DNA of 64,000 bases from contig CANJMF010000001.1 in NCBI GenBank assembly GCA_947475895.1, positions 186,001-250,000 of the forward strand. The letters are read 5' to 3'. This document shows, piece by piece, positions 46,326 to 55,493 of this stretch; the first letter of the stretch is position 1; each line of letters starts with the position of its first letter. The notes under the pieces are model-generated. The model worked only from the letters and a program-made list of their open reading frames with translations. It searched no databases and was not told where the DNA came from. The stretch comes from Fidelibacterota bacterium. GTDB lineage: Bacteria; Pseudomonadota; Alphaproteobacteria; Rhodospirillales; Rhodospirillaceae. A program made the translations under genes and the position numbers.

Positions 46326-48014
46326 TCAGCGCTTCTTTTTACGCGGACGCGCGGGCGGCTTTGGCTTCGTGGGCGGCTTGGCTTTTTTTCGCATGGTGAC
46401 GGGCGCGGTTGGGCGCACCAGCCGGCGTTGCGCACGGCGGCGGCGAACGGCCGCCAGCGGATCGGCCTTGCGGCGACCGGCTTTGCGTACGGATTTTTTG
46501 AGCGCCGGTTTTTTCTTCAAAGCGCCTTTGGGTTTGGCGATGACGCGGCGCGCGGCCGGTTTGTTATCTTCAGGTTTATCGTCCGAGCGGCCGTAGTTGT
46601 CGGCGATGCGCACGATGTCGTCTTCGCCGACATATTCGCCCGACTGCACTTCGATCATATGCAATTCCACATGACCGGGGTTCGACAAGCGGTGAACGGT
46701 TCCGGCGGACAGGAACGTGGACTCGTTCTCGCGCAGCATGAACTCTTCGGTGCCGCGCGTGACCAAGGCGGTTCCGGTCACGACCACCCAATGCTCGCTG
46801 CGGTGCCAGTGTTTTTGCAATGACAACTGCGCGCCCGGCTTCACGCATATGCGCTTCACCCGGAAGCGGTGACCGTCGTCGATATCTTGATACCAACCCC
46901 ACGGACGATAGGTGCGCGCTTGCGCCGTCGCTTCCTTACGGCCTGCGGCCTTTAAGCGTTCGACCACCTGTTTGACTTGTTGGTCGTGAGCTTTGTCGGC
47001 CACGAGCACGGCGTCGGCGGTGACGACGACGATGGCGTCCTTTAGACCGATTACGGCGGTGAGTTGCTTCTCGCTGCGGATATAGGTGTTGCTGGTGTCG
47101 ATGGCGAGCACGTCGCCCAGCACGGTGTTGCCCGACGCGTCATGCGCGGTTTCTTCATGGAGCGCACTCCATGAACCCACATCGGACCAACCCATATCGA
47201 CGGGTACGACGGCGGCTTTGTCGGTGCGCTCCATGACGCCGTAGTCGATGGACTGACTGGGGACCTTGGCAAACTCCGCCTGATCGAGGCGAAAAAAGAA
47301 CAGATCGTTTTTGCCCTGCGCGAGTGCCGCGCGGCACGCCGGGACGATCTCGGGTTCGTTGCGCTGCAATTCGGCGAGATAGAGTTTTACGGGGCACAGG
47401 AAGATGCCGCCGTTCCAGAAATAGTCGCCGCTTTTTAAAAACTCGGCGGCTTTGCCGGCGTCGGGCTTTTCCACAAAGCGTTCGACCTTGAAAGCGCCGT
47501 CGCTGAGCGCGCTGCCGCGCTTGATATAGCCGTAAGCCGTGGCGGGCGTTGTAGGCTGAATGCCGAAGGTGACCAAGTGACCGGCGCGCGCGACCGGAAC
47601 CGCGCGGGCGACGGCGGCGCGAAAGGCCTCGGGATCGCGGACGGAATGATCCGACGGCATGATGAGTATGAGCGCGTCGGGCTCTTTCTCGAGCAACAGC
47701 GCGGCAACGGCCGCGGCAGGCGCGGTGTTGCGGCCCATGGGCTCGATAATCACGGCCTTCGGCTCAAGCCCCGCGAGACGCATTTGTTCGGCGACGATAA
47801 AGCGATGGGCTTCGTTGCACACCACGACCGGCGCTTCGACCGTGAAATTTTCATTGCCCGCCGCGCCCAAACGCAGGGCGGTCTCTTGTAGCAAGCTGCG
47901 CTCGGACGTGAGCGGTTGGAGCTGCTTGGGAAATTCTTCGCGCGAGAGCGGCCACAGACGCGAGCCGCTACCGCCGGACAGAATGACGGGATAAAGATGG
48001 AGCTGCTTCGCCAT
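46326..48014 (-). CDS. Mannose-1-phosphate guanylyltransferase / mannose-6-phosphate isomerase with basic tail
   Basis: 562 aa. The N-terminal nucleotidyltransferase domain (about 1-350) has the signature LSGGSGSRLWPLSREEFPKQ and the FVEKPD active-site motif. The C-terminal cupin isomerase domain (about 355-475) has RPWGWYQDIDDG and the metal motif QKHWHRSEHWVVV. Together they make GDP-mannose for surface polysaccharide. Unusually, about 85 extra residues follow, almost only K, R, P and A (GALKKKPALKKSVRKAGRRK ... KPPARPRKKKR), where the family normally stops. The ATG overlaps the gpsA stop (TAATG). Confidence 0.92.
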   Translation of the reverse strand: MAKQLHLYPVILSGGSGSRLWPLSREEFPKQLQPLTSERSLLQETALRLGAAGNENFTVEAPVVVCNEAHRFIVAEQMRLAGLEPKAVIIEPMGRNTAPAAAVAALLLEKEPDALILIMPSDHSVRDPEAFRAAVARAVPVARAGHLVTFGIQPTTPATAYGYIKRGSALSDGAFKVERFVEKPDAGKAAEFLKSGDYFWNGGIFLCPVKLYLAELQRNEPEIVPACRAALAQGKNDLFFFRLDQAEFAKVPSQSIDYGVMERTDKAAVVPVDMGWSDVGSWSALHEETAHDASGNTVLGDVLAIDTSNTYIRSEKQLTAVIGLKDAIVVVTADAVLVADKAHDQQVKQVVERLKAAGRKEATAQARTYRPWGWYQDIDDGHRFRVKRICVKPGAQLSLQKHWHRSEHWVVVTGTALVTRGTEEFMLRENESTFLSAGTVHRLSNPGHVELHMIEVQSGEYVGEDDIVRIADNYGRSDDKPEDNKPAARRVIAKPKGALKKKPALKKSVRKAGRRKADPLAAVRRRRAQRRLVRPTAPVTMRKKAKPPTKPKPPARPRKKKR

Positions 48015-49018
48015 TACGTTCCCTTGCTATCCACTTCGTCGCGAAGAGGTCTATCTAACAATCCGCGCAGCATGTCGTCGATGGCGGCGCCGTGATTGAG
48101 CACGCGGTCGATGGCTGTGCAGATAGGCATTTCCACCTTCAGCTTGGCGGCCAGCGTGACGACGGCTTCGGCGGTGGTGACCCCTTCGGTGACGGAGCGC
48201 CGGCTGCCCAAGACGTCTTCCAACGTGGCGCCTTGGCCTAACGCCACGCCTAACGAGTAGTTCCGCGATTGTACGGAGGTGGCGGTGAGCACGAGGTCGC
48301 CCAAGCCCGAAAGGCCCATGAGCGTTTCGGCTTTTCCGCCGCGCGCCACAGCAAGGCGCACGATTTCGGCCAGGCCACGCGTGAGTAAGGCCGCGCGTGC
48401 ATTGGCGCCGAGGCCCTTCCCTTCGACAATGCCGCAGCCGATGGCGAGGACGTTTTTCACAGCGCCGCCCACTTCAGCGCCGACGATATCGGCGGTGAGG
48501 TACGGACGGAATGCGGGTGAGCTAATGGCGTGGGCGACCGCGCGGCCCAGGACGGGATCGGCCGCGCCCAAAGTAATGGCGGTCGGCGAACCGACGGCAA
48601 CCTCGGCGGCGAAGGTCGGACCCGACAACAACATCAACGCCGCCTTTGGGAGTGTTTCGGCAACGACGTCGGTCATGAGCGCCGAGGTGCCGCGCTCGAT
48701 GCCCTTGGCGCAAATGACAACGGGTGTATTGGGGGCCAAGCTTTTCGCCAAGGTTTCGCAGGTAGCGCGCACGAACTGCGCGGGCGTGACCAGAAAAACC
48801 GCGTCGGCCTCGGCGGCTTGCATCAGATCGGCTGTGGCGACGATGCCACGGTCGAGCGTGATGTCGGGCAGGTAAACCGGGTTGCGGTTTTGGCCGTTCA
48901 CGGCGGCCACGACCTCGGGCTCGCGTGCCCACAGGGTCACGTCACGGCCCGCGCGACGGGCCACCATGGCCAATGCCGTACCCCAGGCGCCCGCGCCGAT
49001 GATGCCAATTCTTTGCAT
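48014..49018 (-). CDS. gpsA: Glycerol-3-phosphate dehydrogenase [NAD(P)+]
   Basis: Reduces dihydroxyacetone phosphate to sn-glycerol-3-phosphate for phospholipid synthesis. The protein is 334 aa starting MQRIGIIGAGAWGTALAMVA (Rossmann loop). The catalytic-lysine region GGAVKNVLAIGCGIVEGKGL is present, as is GLSGLGDLVLTATSVQSRNY. The start drops 20 residues of the longest frame that precede the family N-terminus. Translationally coupled to the guanylyltransferase. Confidence 0.97.
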   Translation of the reverse strand: MQRIGIIGAGAWGTALAMVARRAGRDVTLWAREPEVVAAVNGQNRNPVYLPDITLDRGIVATADLMQAAEADAVFLVTPAQFVRATCETLAKSLAPNTPVVICAKGIERGTSALMTDVVAETLPKAALMLLSGPTFAAEVAVGSPTAITLGAADPVLGRAVAHAISSPAFRPYLTADIVGAEVGGAVKNVLAIGCGIVEGKGLGANARAALLTRGLAEIVRLAVARGGKAETLMGLSGLGDLVLTATSVQSRNYSLGVALGQGATLEDVLGSRRSVTEGVTTAEAVVTLAAKLKVEMPICTAIDRVLNHGAAIDDMLRGLLDRPLRDEVDSKGT

Positions 49019-49095
49019 GGCAATTTCTTTGCACGGAACTACATCCGAGCCAAGAACGTTGCCAAGCCTCACGTCCAAGGCCTAGACATTTACAT

Positions 49096-50106
49096 ATGAC
49101 AATCCTTCTGACCGGCGCGGCAGGTTTCATCGGCTACCACGTGGCGAACCGCCTGTTGGACATGGGCCGGCGCGTGGTGGGGCTGGATAGCTTCACGGCT
49201 TATTATGATGTGCGCCTGAAGGAGGCCCGGTGGCAGCGGCTGGAAGCCCGCGAGGGTTTCACGGGAAAGCGCCTGGACCTGATCGATAAGAACGGCCTGT
49301 TTGACCTGTGCGACAAAACCGAGCCCACGCACATCGTACATTTGGCGGCGCAAGCGGGCGTGCGCTACAGCCTGGAAAATCCCCAAGCCTATGTGGACTC
49401 GAACCTGACCGGCTTTGTGAACATGCTGGAAGTGGCGCGCGTGGTGAAGCCTGTGCACTTTGTGTATGCGTCGACCAGCTCCGCCTACGGCGCCAACCGC
49501 GCGATGCCGTTTGCCGAGCATCACAGCGCGTCACATCCTGTCAGTTTGTATGCGGCGACCAAGCGCGCCAATGAATTGATGGCGCATTCTTACGCGCACC
49601 TGTTCAACATCCCGTGCACGGGCCTGCGGTTCTTTACCGTGTATGGCCCATGGGGACGACCCGATATGGCGCCGTTCAAATTCACCGCGCGCATTTTCGC
49701 GGGCGATCCCATCGACGTTTATAACGGCGGGCAGATGATGCGCGACTTCACCTATATCGACGACATCGTCGAAGGTGTGGTGCGTGTGACCGATCACCCA
49801 GCTTTCGTCGATGAAAGCTGGGACCCCATGGCGCCAACGCCCGACGGCAGCGGTGTCGCGCCGTTTCGGGTGTTCAACATCGGACGCGGCGCGCCGGTGG
49901 ACTTAATGGATTTCATCGCGACCTTGGAAAAGCACATCGGCAAAAAAGCCGCGCGCAACATGATGCCCATGCAAGCGGGCGACGTAGAGGGCACGTGGTG
50001 CGACGTGAGCGCTTTGCATAAAGCGGTGGGCTATGAGCCGAAAGTGGCGCTGGATGAAGGCCTGGAAAAAACGGTCGCGTGGTTTCGCGAATTCTATCGC
50101 GTGTAG
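49096..50106 (+). CDS. NAD-dependent epimerase, UDP-glucuronate 4-epimerase-like
   Basis: Extended SDR of 336 aa. The NAD loop is LLTGAAGFIGYHVANRLLDM, the catalytic Ser/Thr and YxxxK are in ASTSSAYGAN and SLYAATKRANELMAHSYAHL, and FTVYGPWGRPDMAPFKFT is the signature of CapI/GAE-type UDP-glucuronate 4-epimerases. It provides UDP-galacturonate for surface glycans. It is divergent from gpsA. Confidence 0.92.
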   Translation: MTILLTGAAGFIGYHVANRLLDMGRRVVGLDSFTAYYDVRLKEARWQRLEAREGFTGKRLDLIDKNGLFDLCDKTEPTHIVHLAAQAGVRYSLENPQAYVDSNLTGFVNMLEVARVVKPVHFVYASTSSAYGANRAMPFAEHHSASHPVSLYAATKRANELMAHSYAHLFNIPCTGLRFFTVYGPWGRPDMAPFKFTARIFAGDPIDVYNGGQMMRDFTYIDDIVEGVVRVTDHPAFVDESWDPMAPTPDGSGVAPFRVFNIGRGAPVDLMDFIATLEKHIGKKAARNMMPMQAGDVEGTWCDVSALHKAVGYEPKVALDEGLEKTVAWFREFYRV

Positions 50107-50115
50107 GAGCGATTC

Positions 50116-50532
50116 ATGGTGATCACCGGTGGCTGCATCTGCAAAGCCGTGCGTTACGAAGTTACCTCGGAGCCTGTCGGAACCCGCGTGTGTTGGTGTC
50201 GCGACTGCCAATATTGGGCTTCGGGCAGCGCAACCGTGAACGTGATTTTCAAAAAAGAAGCCGTGAAAATCACGGGCGCATTGACCGATTATGCAAGCCC
50301 TGCCGACAGCGGCAGCCATATGCATCGGCACTTCTGCCCTACGTGCGGCACACCGGTTTTCAGCTCGGCCGAAGAGCGCCCAAACTTAATTATCGCGCGC
50401 GCAGGTACGCTGGATAATCCGGAAGTCGCAAACCCGACGTCGACAATTTGGACGGCAAGTGCGCCGTCGTGGGCGTGCATCAGCGAAACCCTGCCACGCT
50501 TCGACGCACAGCCGCCGCCGATCAAAACCTAA
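50116..50532 (+). CDS. GFA/CENP-V-family zinc protein
   Basis: 138 aa. The conserved cysteines are [12 protein letters not shown] (C-x-C), [10 protein letters not shown] and [12 protein letters not shown], all zinc ligands of the glutathione-dependent formaldehyde-activating (GFA) fold. The function of most members is unknown. Nine nt after the epimerase, it is probably the same transcript. Its stop interlocks with tsaD (CTAA). Confidence 0.88.
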   Translation: MVITGGCICKAVRYEVTSEPVGTRVCWCRDCQYWASGSATVNVIFKKEAVKITGALTDYASPADSGSHMHRHFCPTCGTPVFSSAEERPNLIIARAGTLDNPEVANPTSTIWTASAPSWACISETLPRFDAQPPPIKT

Positions 50533-51569
50533 GCTTTTACGCCGGCACCGCGTGCGGGTGCGGCAGTTGGATCGAGCGGCCAGCGCGGGCGGGGTTTGAA
50601 ATCCAAAGGATCACTGATTCCTTTTTGCGCGCGAGCGAGACCGGCCCACGCGATCATCACGGCGTTGTCGGTGCAAAGGGCGACGGGTGGCGCGACGAAA
50701 GCAAAGCCCGCTTTCGTGCAAGTATTCGTAAGCCCTTCGCGCAAAGCCGTATTGGCGGCGACACCGCCCGAAGCCACGAGCGTGCGGCCTTCGGGAAAAA
50801 TCTCTACCGCCCGGCGGACGCGATCGCAGATCGCATCGACGATGGCGGCTTGAAACGACGCGGCGACGTCGGCCACGTCGATGTCTGAAAGCGCGCCCAT
50901 ATCTTCAACCGTCATGCGCACGGCGGTCTTCAATCCCGAGAAGGAAAAATCGCAGCCGGGTTTTCCTTTCATGGGGCGCGGAAAGGGGAAGCGCTTTGGA
51001 TCGCCTTTTTCGGCGGCGCGCGCGAGGGCGGGGCCGCCTGGGTATCCAAGCCCGATCATCTTCGCCACTTTATCGAAGGCTTCGCCGGCCGCGTCGTCGA
51101 TGGTGGTGCCGAGGCGGCGATAGCGGCCGACCCCTTCCACCGCCAACAATTGGCAATGACCACCCGAGACCAACAGCAGCAAATAGGGAAACGCGACGCC
51201 GTTGCTGAAGTGGGCGGTGAGTGCGTGACCTTCCAGATGATTGACGGCGATGAAGGGAATCTTGTGCACGACGGCGATGGCCTTGGCGGTCATGACGCCG
51301 ACGATGACGCCGCCAATGAGACCCGGACCGGCCGTGGCCGCGACCGCTGTCAGATCTTTGAAGGCCACGCCCGCGTCGCCCATGACCTGGGCGATCAAGC
51401 TGTCGAGGTGCGCCATATGAGAGCGGGCCGCGATCTCGGGCACGATGCCGCCAAAGGGCCTGTGTTCTGCGACCTGGCTCAAAACCACCTCGGCCAGCAC
51501 CTTGCCGTCACCCTCGACAAGGGCGGCAGCGGTCTCGTCGCAGCTAGTTTCGATACCTAAAACAAGCAC
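50529..51569 (-). CDS. tsaD: tRNA N6-threonylcarbamoyladenosine synthase subunit TsaD
   Basis: Catalytic subunit that transfers threonylcarbamoyl to A37 of ANN-decoding tRNAs. The protein is 346 aa. It starts [20 protein letters not shown], carries the metal motif [12 protein letters not shown] (HxxxH) and the C-terminal ATP-binding part [16 protein letters not shown]. It is complete. It needs TsaB and TsaE; tsaB lies 6 kb away on the plus strand. Confidence 0.97.
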   Translation of the reverse strand: MLVLGIETSCDETAAALVEGDGKVLAEVVLSQVAEHRPFGGIVPEIAARSHMAHLDSLIAQVMGDAGVAFKDLTAVAATAGPGLIGGVIVGVMTAKAIAVVHKIPFIAVNHLEGHALTAHFSNGVAFPYLLLLVSGGHCQLLAVEGVGRYRRLGTTIDDAAGEAFDKVAKMIGLGYPGGPALARAAEKGDPKRFPFPRPMKGKPGCDFSFSGLKTAVRMTVEDMGALSDIDVADVAASFQAAIVDAICDRVRRAVEIFPEGRTLVASGGVAANTALREGLTNTCTKAGFAFVAPPVALCTDNAVMIAWAGLARAQKGISDPLDFKPRPRWPLDPTAAPARGAGVKA

Positions 51570-51633
51570 TTAGCGGGTTTCCTGGGCGGTTAGGGCTTTC
51601 CCCTGATGGGGCCAGCCACTACAACTCTAATCC

Positions 51634-54600
51634 ATGCGGGTTCTGATCACACAATCGGCCCAAGACGCAACCGCCACGGCAGCCCAATTGGCCGCGCGTG
51701 GGCACCAGGTGCTGTCCGTGCCGCTGGTGACGCTTGAACGTGTCGCCGCGCAGCCGAACTTGGCGAACGCGCAAGGGTTTTTGGTCACGAGCCCCGAAGG
51801 CGCGCGGGCGCTGGCCGATGCGATTGGCGTGCGCACCTTTCCCGTGTTTTCGGAAAGCGAAGTGACGGCGGGTGAATTGCGCCGGCTGGGCTTCAGCAAT
51901 GTGCATGCGGCGAAGGACGATGCCGCCGATTTAGCGCGGCTGGTGGAGCGCACACTGAAGCCCGCCAACGGCGCGCTGGTGTTTGCCTGCAGCACAACAG
52001 CGCCCATTCAGTTGTCGGCGTTATTGGGCAACATGGGTTTTGCGGTGCGGGCGTTGCCGCTGTTCAACATCAAGCGCGTGACGGACTTGCGCGCGGACCT
52101 GAGGCGCGGACTTGAGACGCACGCCATAGACGCCGCGCTATTCCTCACGCCCGACGAGGCGCGCGCCTTCACGGCGCTGATGCTTCAGGAAAAAATGGAA
52201 GCCCATATCGCGGAGCTGCCGACGGTGGCCGCAACACCCATCGTGGCGGCACCCTTGCGCGCGTTGTCATTGGGTGGCGTGAGCGTGCCGCCGGCGGGCG
52301 ATCTCGATACGATCTTGAGTGCGCTCGATGAAAAGCTGGTGGACCGCATCAGCGATGAGCGCCGCGCCCGCGAGCAAAAAGCAAAAGACGACGCCGAGCG
52401 CCAACGCGCGGACGAAGAACGACGCGCGCAAGAACAGATCGCGCGCGAACGTCAGCAGCGCGAGGCCGAAAAACATGCGCGTGCTGAAGCCGCACGAATC
52501 GCGGCGGAAAAAGCAGCGGCAGAAAAAGCGGCGCGCGAGAAAGCTGAGGCCGAGCGCCTTGCGAAGGAAGAAGCGGCGCGCGTCGAGGCAGAACGCAAGC
52601 GGCTGGAGAAAGAACAAGCGGAGCGCGAAAAGGCCGAGAAACAAAGGCGCACTGAAGAACAAGCGGCAGCGGCCCGTGCGGAGAAAGCGCGGCTGGCGGC
52701 CGAAAAAACGGAGCAGGCGCGCGTCGCACGCGAGAAGGCGGCAGCGGAAAAAGCCGCGCGGGACAGGCTTGCACGCGAGGACGCTGACAAAGCCCGCGCT
52801 GAAAAGGCACGGATCGATGCGGAGCGCGTTGAGGCCGAGCGCATTGCGCGCGAGACGGCAGCCGCGGAGAAAGTCGAGCGCGAACGCTTAGCGCACGAGT
52901 CGGCTGAGAAAGCCCGTACAGAGAAGGCGCGCGTTGATGCGGAGCGTGCCGAAGCCGAGCGTATCGCGCGCGAGAAGGCAGCGGCCGAGAAAGCCGAGCG
53001 CGAGCGCCTCGCGCGCGAAGAAGCCGCGCGACAACATGCGGAAAAAGTTAAGCGCGCGGAAGAAAAGGCTGAACAAGATCGCATTGAGCGCGAGCGCTTG
53101 ACGAAGGAGCGCGCCGAACAAGACCGCATCAAGCGCGAACAAGACGAAGCCGCGCGAATCGAACGCGAACGATTGGCAGCAGAGCGCGCAGAACAGGACC
53201 GCATTGAGCGCGAACGTCGCGCAAAAGAGAAGGCAGACTTCGACGCAGCGGACTTTGCGGCGGCGGAAAAAGTCCGCGCGGAGAAGGAGCGCGTCGCCGC
53301 AGAGAAAGCCGAGCAGGATCGGATCGCGCGGGAAAAAGCGGCAGCGGAAAGAATCGAACGCGATCGCATCGAAGCCGAACGCGTCGCCGCCGACCGCGCG
53401 GAGAAGGAACGCCGCGCGTTAGAGTTAGCTGAACAAAAGCGCTTGGAGCAAGAACGCCTCGCCGCCGAAAAGACCGCGCAGGATCATCTACGTGCGGAAG
53501 AAGCGGCGCGCGCGTTAGCCGAGCAAGCGCGTGTCAAACAAGAACGCGAACAAGCTGAGCAAGTCGCCCGCGAAAAAGCGGCGGCGGAAAAAGCCGAGCG
53601 GGACCGCTTAGCCCATGAGGAGAAAGAACGCGCGCGGGCAGAGAAGGAACGTATCGCGGCCGAACGCGCCGCCGCAGCGGCCGAGCGCGACCGTCTTGCG
53701 CAGGAAGAAAAAGAGCGTGTGCGTGCGGAGAAAGCGCGCATCGCGGCGGAACGCGCTGCAGAAGAAAGCGCCGCCAAAGCGCGCGCGGCAGCCGAAAAAG
53801 CCGAACGTGACGCTCAGGCTCAGGCGGAAAAAGAGAAATTCAGACTGGCCCGCGAAGCCGAAAAGCAGGCCGCGCGGGACGCGGCCGCTGCGGCAAAAGC
53901 AGCCCGCAAGGCTGCCGCCGAAGCTGAGGCCGCCAGTCGGCTAAGCTTGGCTGCGCGGTTGCAGACGTGGCTTAAACCACGCGTTGGCGATGAGCCCGCG
54001 CCCGAAACGCCCGCGCCCCGCGCTTGGAATATGCCGCTTGGCAACACCGAGCCGCTTGTAGATGTCGTTTTAGAGACCGCAGCGATGGCAGCCGCCGCGC
54101 CATCGGCTACAATAGCGGCGGTTGCCGCACCGGACGATTCACCACCACCACCACCGTTTATTTCGCCAAAGCCCGACGCCGTCGCGCCGCAGCCAAAGGA
54201 AGATCCTGTGCCGCCTAATTTACCCAACGTGGAAGCCACGCCTGTTTCGCCGCCGACTTCCGAGCCTGAGTCGCAGGACGAACAACGTGAGGACCGTAAA
54301 CGCGAAGCGCCGCCGCTGACCGGTGGACGCGCGGCGCGCTTGCAGGCCGAGGACGCGGCAGATCATGTGGCGGCCAGCCAGCGGTTTCGCCACTTCAACT
54401 TCAGCGACACGCCGCCCGAACCCGCCGCGAGTGCGGCTTACGAAGAGACGCCGCCACCACCGCCGCGTCGCCGCAGTGGCAGCCGCGCGCTGACTTTGTT
54501 TGTCGTGCTGGCGTTGATTGTCGTGGGCGCGCTGTGGGCCATGCCCCGCATCGACCGCGCGTTAACGCCAACGACGCCTGCAACGACGCCACCGCCGCCG

Positions 54601-55491
54601 ATCGTGGCTGCGCCGGCGACTCCTCCGGTCGCGCCGGTCGTTGCGCCGGAACCAAAAACAGCGGCTGCGCCGGCCGCTGAACCCACAGCGCCGAGCAGCC
54701 CGGAAGCGGCCGCATCGTTGAGCGCAACACTTTCAGCGCAAGCCCAACAATTGAGCGCACAAGCCGCGCGCATTGCGACACTCGAAGCGGCCCTCGGCAA
54801 CGCGGCGAAATTGGATGAACTCGCGCGCGAACTGAAAACATTGGAAGCCAGGAGCGCGCAGGCCAACAGCGTGCTCGCCCTTTCGGACCGCGTGACGGCG
54901 CTGGAAACGACTTCGCGCGAAGCCGTCGTCGCGCATACGGCCAGTGTTGCGTTGCTGATGGCGGTGGGACAATGGCGCGACGCCATGAGTGCGGGAAGGC
55001 CGTTCGCGCTGGAACTGGAAACCACGAAGGCCGTCGCGGCGCGCAGCGGCACGAGCGCCATCGACGACAGCGCTTATGCGAGCTTCGCCGCGCGCGGCAT
55101 TCCGACACTTGCCGAGCTGCAACGCCGCTTTGGTGAAACCGCGGCGGCTGCCGTACGCGCCGACGCCCTGCCGAACGGTGCGTCGAACTGGAGCAAGCGG
55201 ATTCTCGAACGCATGTTGGCCATCGTCACCATTCGACGCATCGACGGCGATGTGGCGGGCACCGATACGCACGCGATCCTGGCGCGCGCCGAGCGCCGCG
55301 TGACCGAAGGCAATCTTGCGGCCGCCGCCGCTGAAATGAGTGCACTGACAGCGGCACCTGCGGCAGTCTCCGTCACCTGGCTCGACGCCGCCAAGGCGCG
55401 CGTGGCGGTCGAGCAAAGCATCGCCGACACAACAACGCGCGCTGTGGCCGCTTTGGCCGCGGGCACCGACAAACCGGCGAAGGGCGAATAA
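51634..55491 (+). CDS. hemD: HemD - helical rod - Mic60 (mitofilin) fusion protein
   Basis: 1285 aa. Residues 1-230 are uroporphyrinogen-III synthase (MRVLITQSAQDATATAAQLA; GFLVTSPEGARALADAIG; ALFLTPDEARAFTALM), which closes the tetrapyrrole ring. Residues about 235-770 are almost only A, E, R, K, Q and D, in one uninterrupted helix-forming stretch. From 352 to 671 this is eight exact 40-residue units. A Pro/Ala linker (775-945) precedes one TM (about 952-971), with RRRSGSR on its N-side, so the N-terminus should be cytoplasmic. Beyond it a short coiled coil (1028-1090) and a mitofilin-like domain (about 1110-1270; IPTLAELQRRFGETAAAAVR, NWSKRILERMLAIVTIRRID) face the periplasm. Alphaproteobacteria usually have separate hemD and mic60 genes here. 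hemC, normally just upstream, is missing. Confidence 0.85.
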   Translation: MRVLITQSAQDATATAAQLAARGHQVLSVPLVTLERVAAQPNLANAQGFLVTSPEGARALADAIGVRTFPVFSESEVTAGELRRLGFSNVHAAKDDAADLARLVERTLKPANGALVFACSTTAPIQLSALLGNMGFAVRALPLFNIKRVTDLRADLRRGLETHAIDAALFLTPDEARAFTALMLQEKMEAHIAELPTVAATPIVAAPLRALSLGGVSVPPAGDLDTILSALDEKLVDRISDERRAREQKAKDDAERQRADEERRAQEQIARERQQREAEKHARAEAARIAAEKAAAEKAAREKAEAERLAKEEAARVEAERKRLEKEQAEREKAEKQRRTEEQAAAARAEKARLAAEKTEQARVAREKAAAEKAARDRLAREDADKARAEKARIDAERVEAERIARETAAAEKVERERLAHESAEKARTEKARVDAERAEAERIAREKAAAEKAERERLAREEAARQHAEKVKRAEEKAEQDRIERERLTKERAEQDRIKREQDEAARIERERLAAERAEQDRIERERRAKEKADFDAADFAAAEKVRAEKERVAAEKAEQDRIAREKAAAERIERDRIEAERVAADRAEKERRALELAEQKRLEQERLAAEKTAQDHLRAEEAARALAEQARVKQEREQAEQVAREKAAAEKAERDRLAHEEKERARAEKERIAAERAAAAAERDRLAQEEKERVRAEKARIAAERAAEESAAKARAAAEKAERDAQAQAEKEKFRLAREAEKQAARDAAAAAKAARKAAAEAEAASRLSLAARLQTWLKPRVGDEPAPETPAPRAWNMPLGNTEPLVDVVLETAAMAAAAPSATIAAVAAPDDSPPPPPFISPKPDAVAPQPKEDPVPPNLPNVEATPVSPPTSEPESQDEQREDRKREAPPLTGGRAARLQAEDAADHVAASQRFRHFNFSDTPPEPAASAAYEETPPPPPRRRSGSRALTLFVVLALIVVGALWAMPRIDRALTPTTPATTPPPPIVAAPATPPVAPVVAPEPKTAAAPAAEPTAPSSPEAAASLSATLSAQAQQLSAQAARIATLEAALGNAAKLDELARELKTLEARSAQANSVLALSDRVTALETTSREAVVAHTASVALLMAVGQWRDAMSAGRPFALELETTKAVAARSGTSAIDDSAYASFAARGIPTLAELQRRFGETAAAAVRADALPNGASNWSKRILERMLAIVTIRRIDGDVAGTDTHAILARAERRVTEGNLAAAAAEMSALTAAPAAVSVTWLDAAKARVAVEQSIADTTTRAVAALAAGTDKPAKGE
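52687..53646 (+). repeat. Eight in-register 120-bp tandem repeats (40-residue units)
   Basis: Units start at 52687, 52807, 52927, 53047, 53167, 53287, 53407 and 53527. The consensus begins A/E-R-[ILV]-x-A-E-[KR] and ends A-E-K. Units 1-3 and 8 are most alike, e.g. ARVDAERAEAERIAREKAAA. A shortened unit (29 residues) and one more full-length unit follow up to about 53853. The exact length conservation shows that the rod grew by duplication. Confidence 0.85.
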
Positions 55492-55493
55492 CC

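Noticed and set aside
46224-46823. Plus-strand 199-aa frame starting MHAESR over the guanylyltransferase tail
   Set aside because: Antisense to the basic tail. The repeated NNPMHAESR comes from the DNA repeat, and the rest has no protein character.
52267-53777. Several long antisense frames over the helical-rod part of the HemD fusion
   Set aside because: They are Ser/Arg/Ala- or Phe/Leu-rich mirror translations of the repeat; low complexity and no start context.
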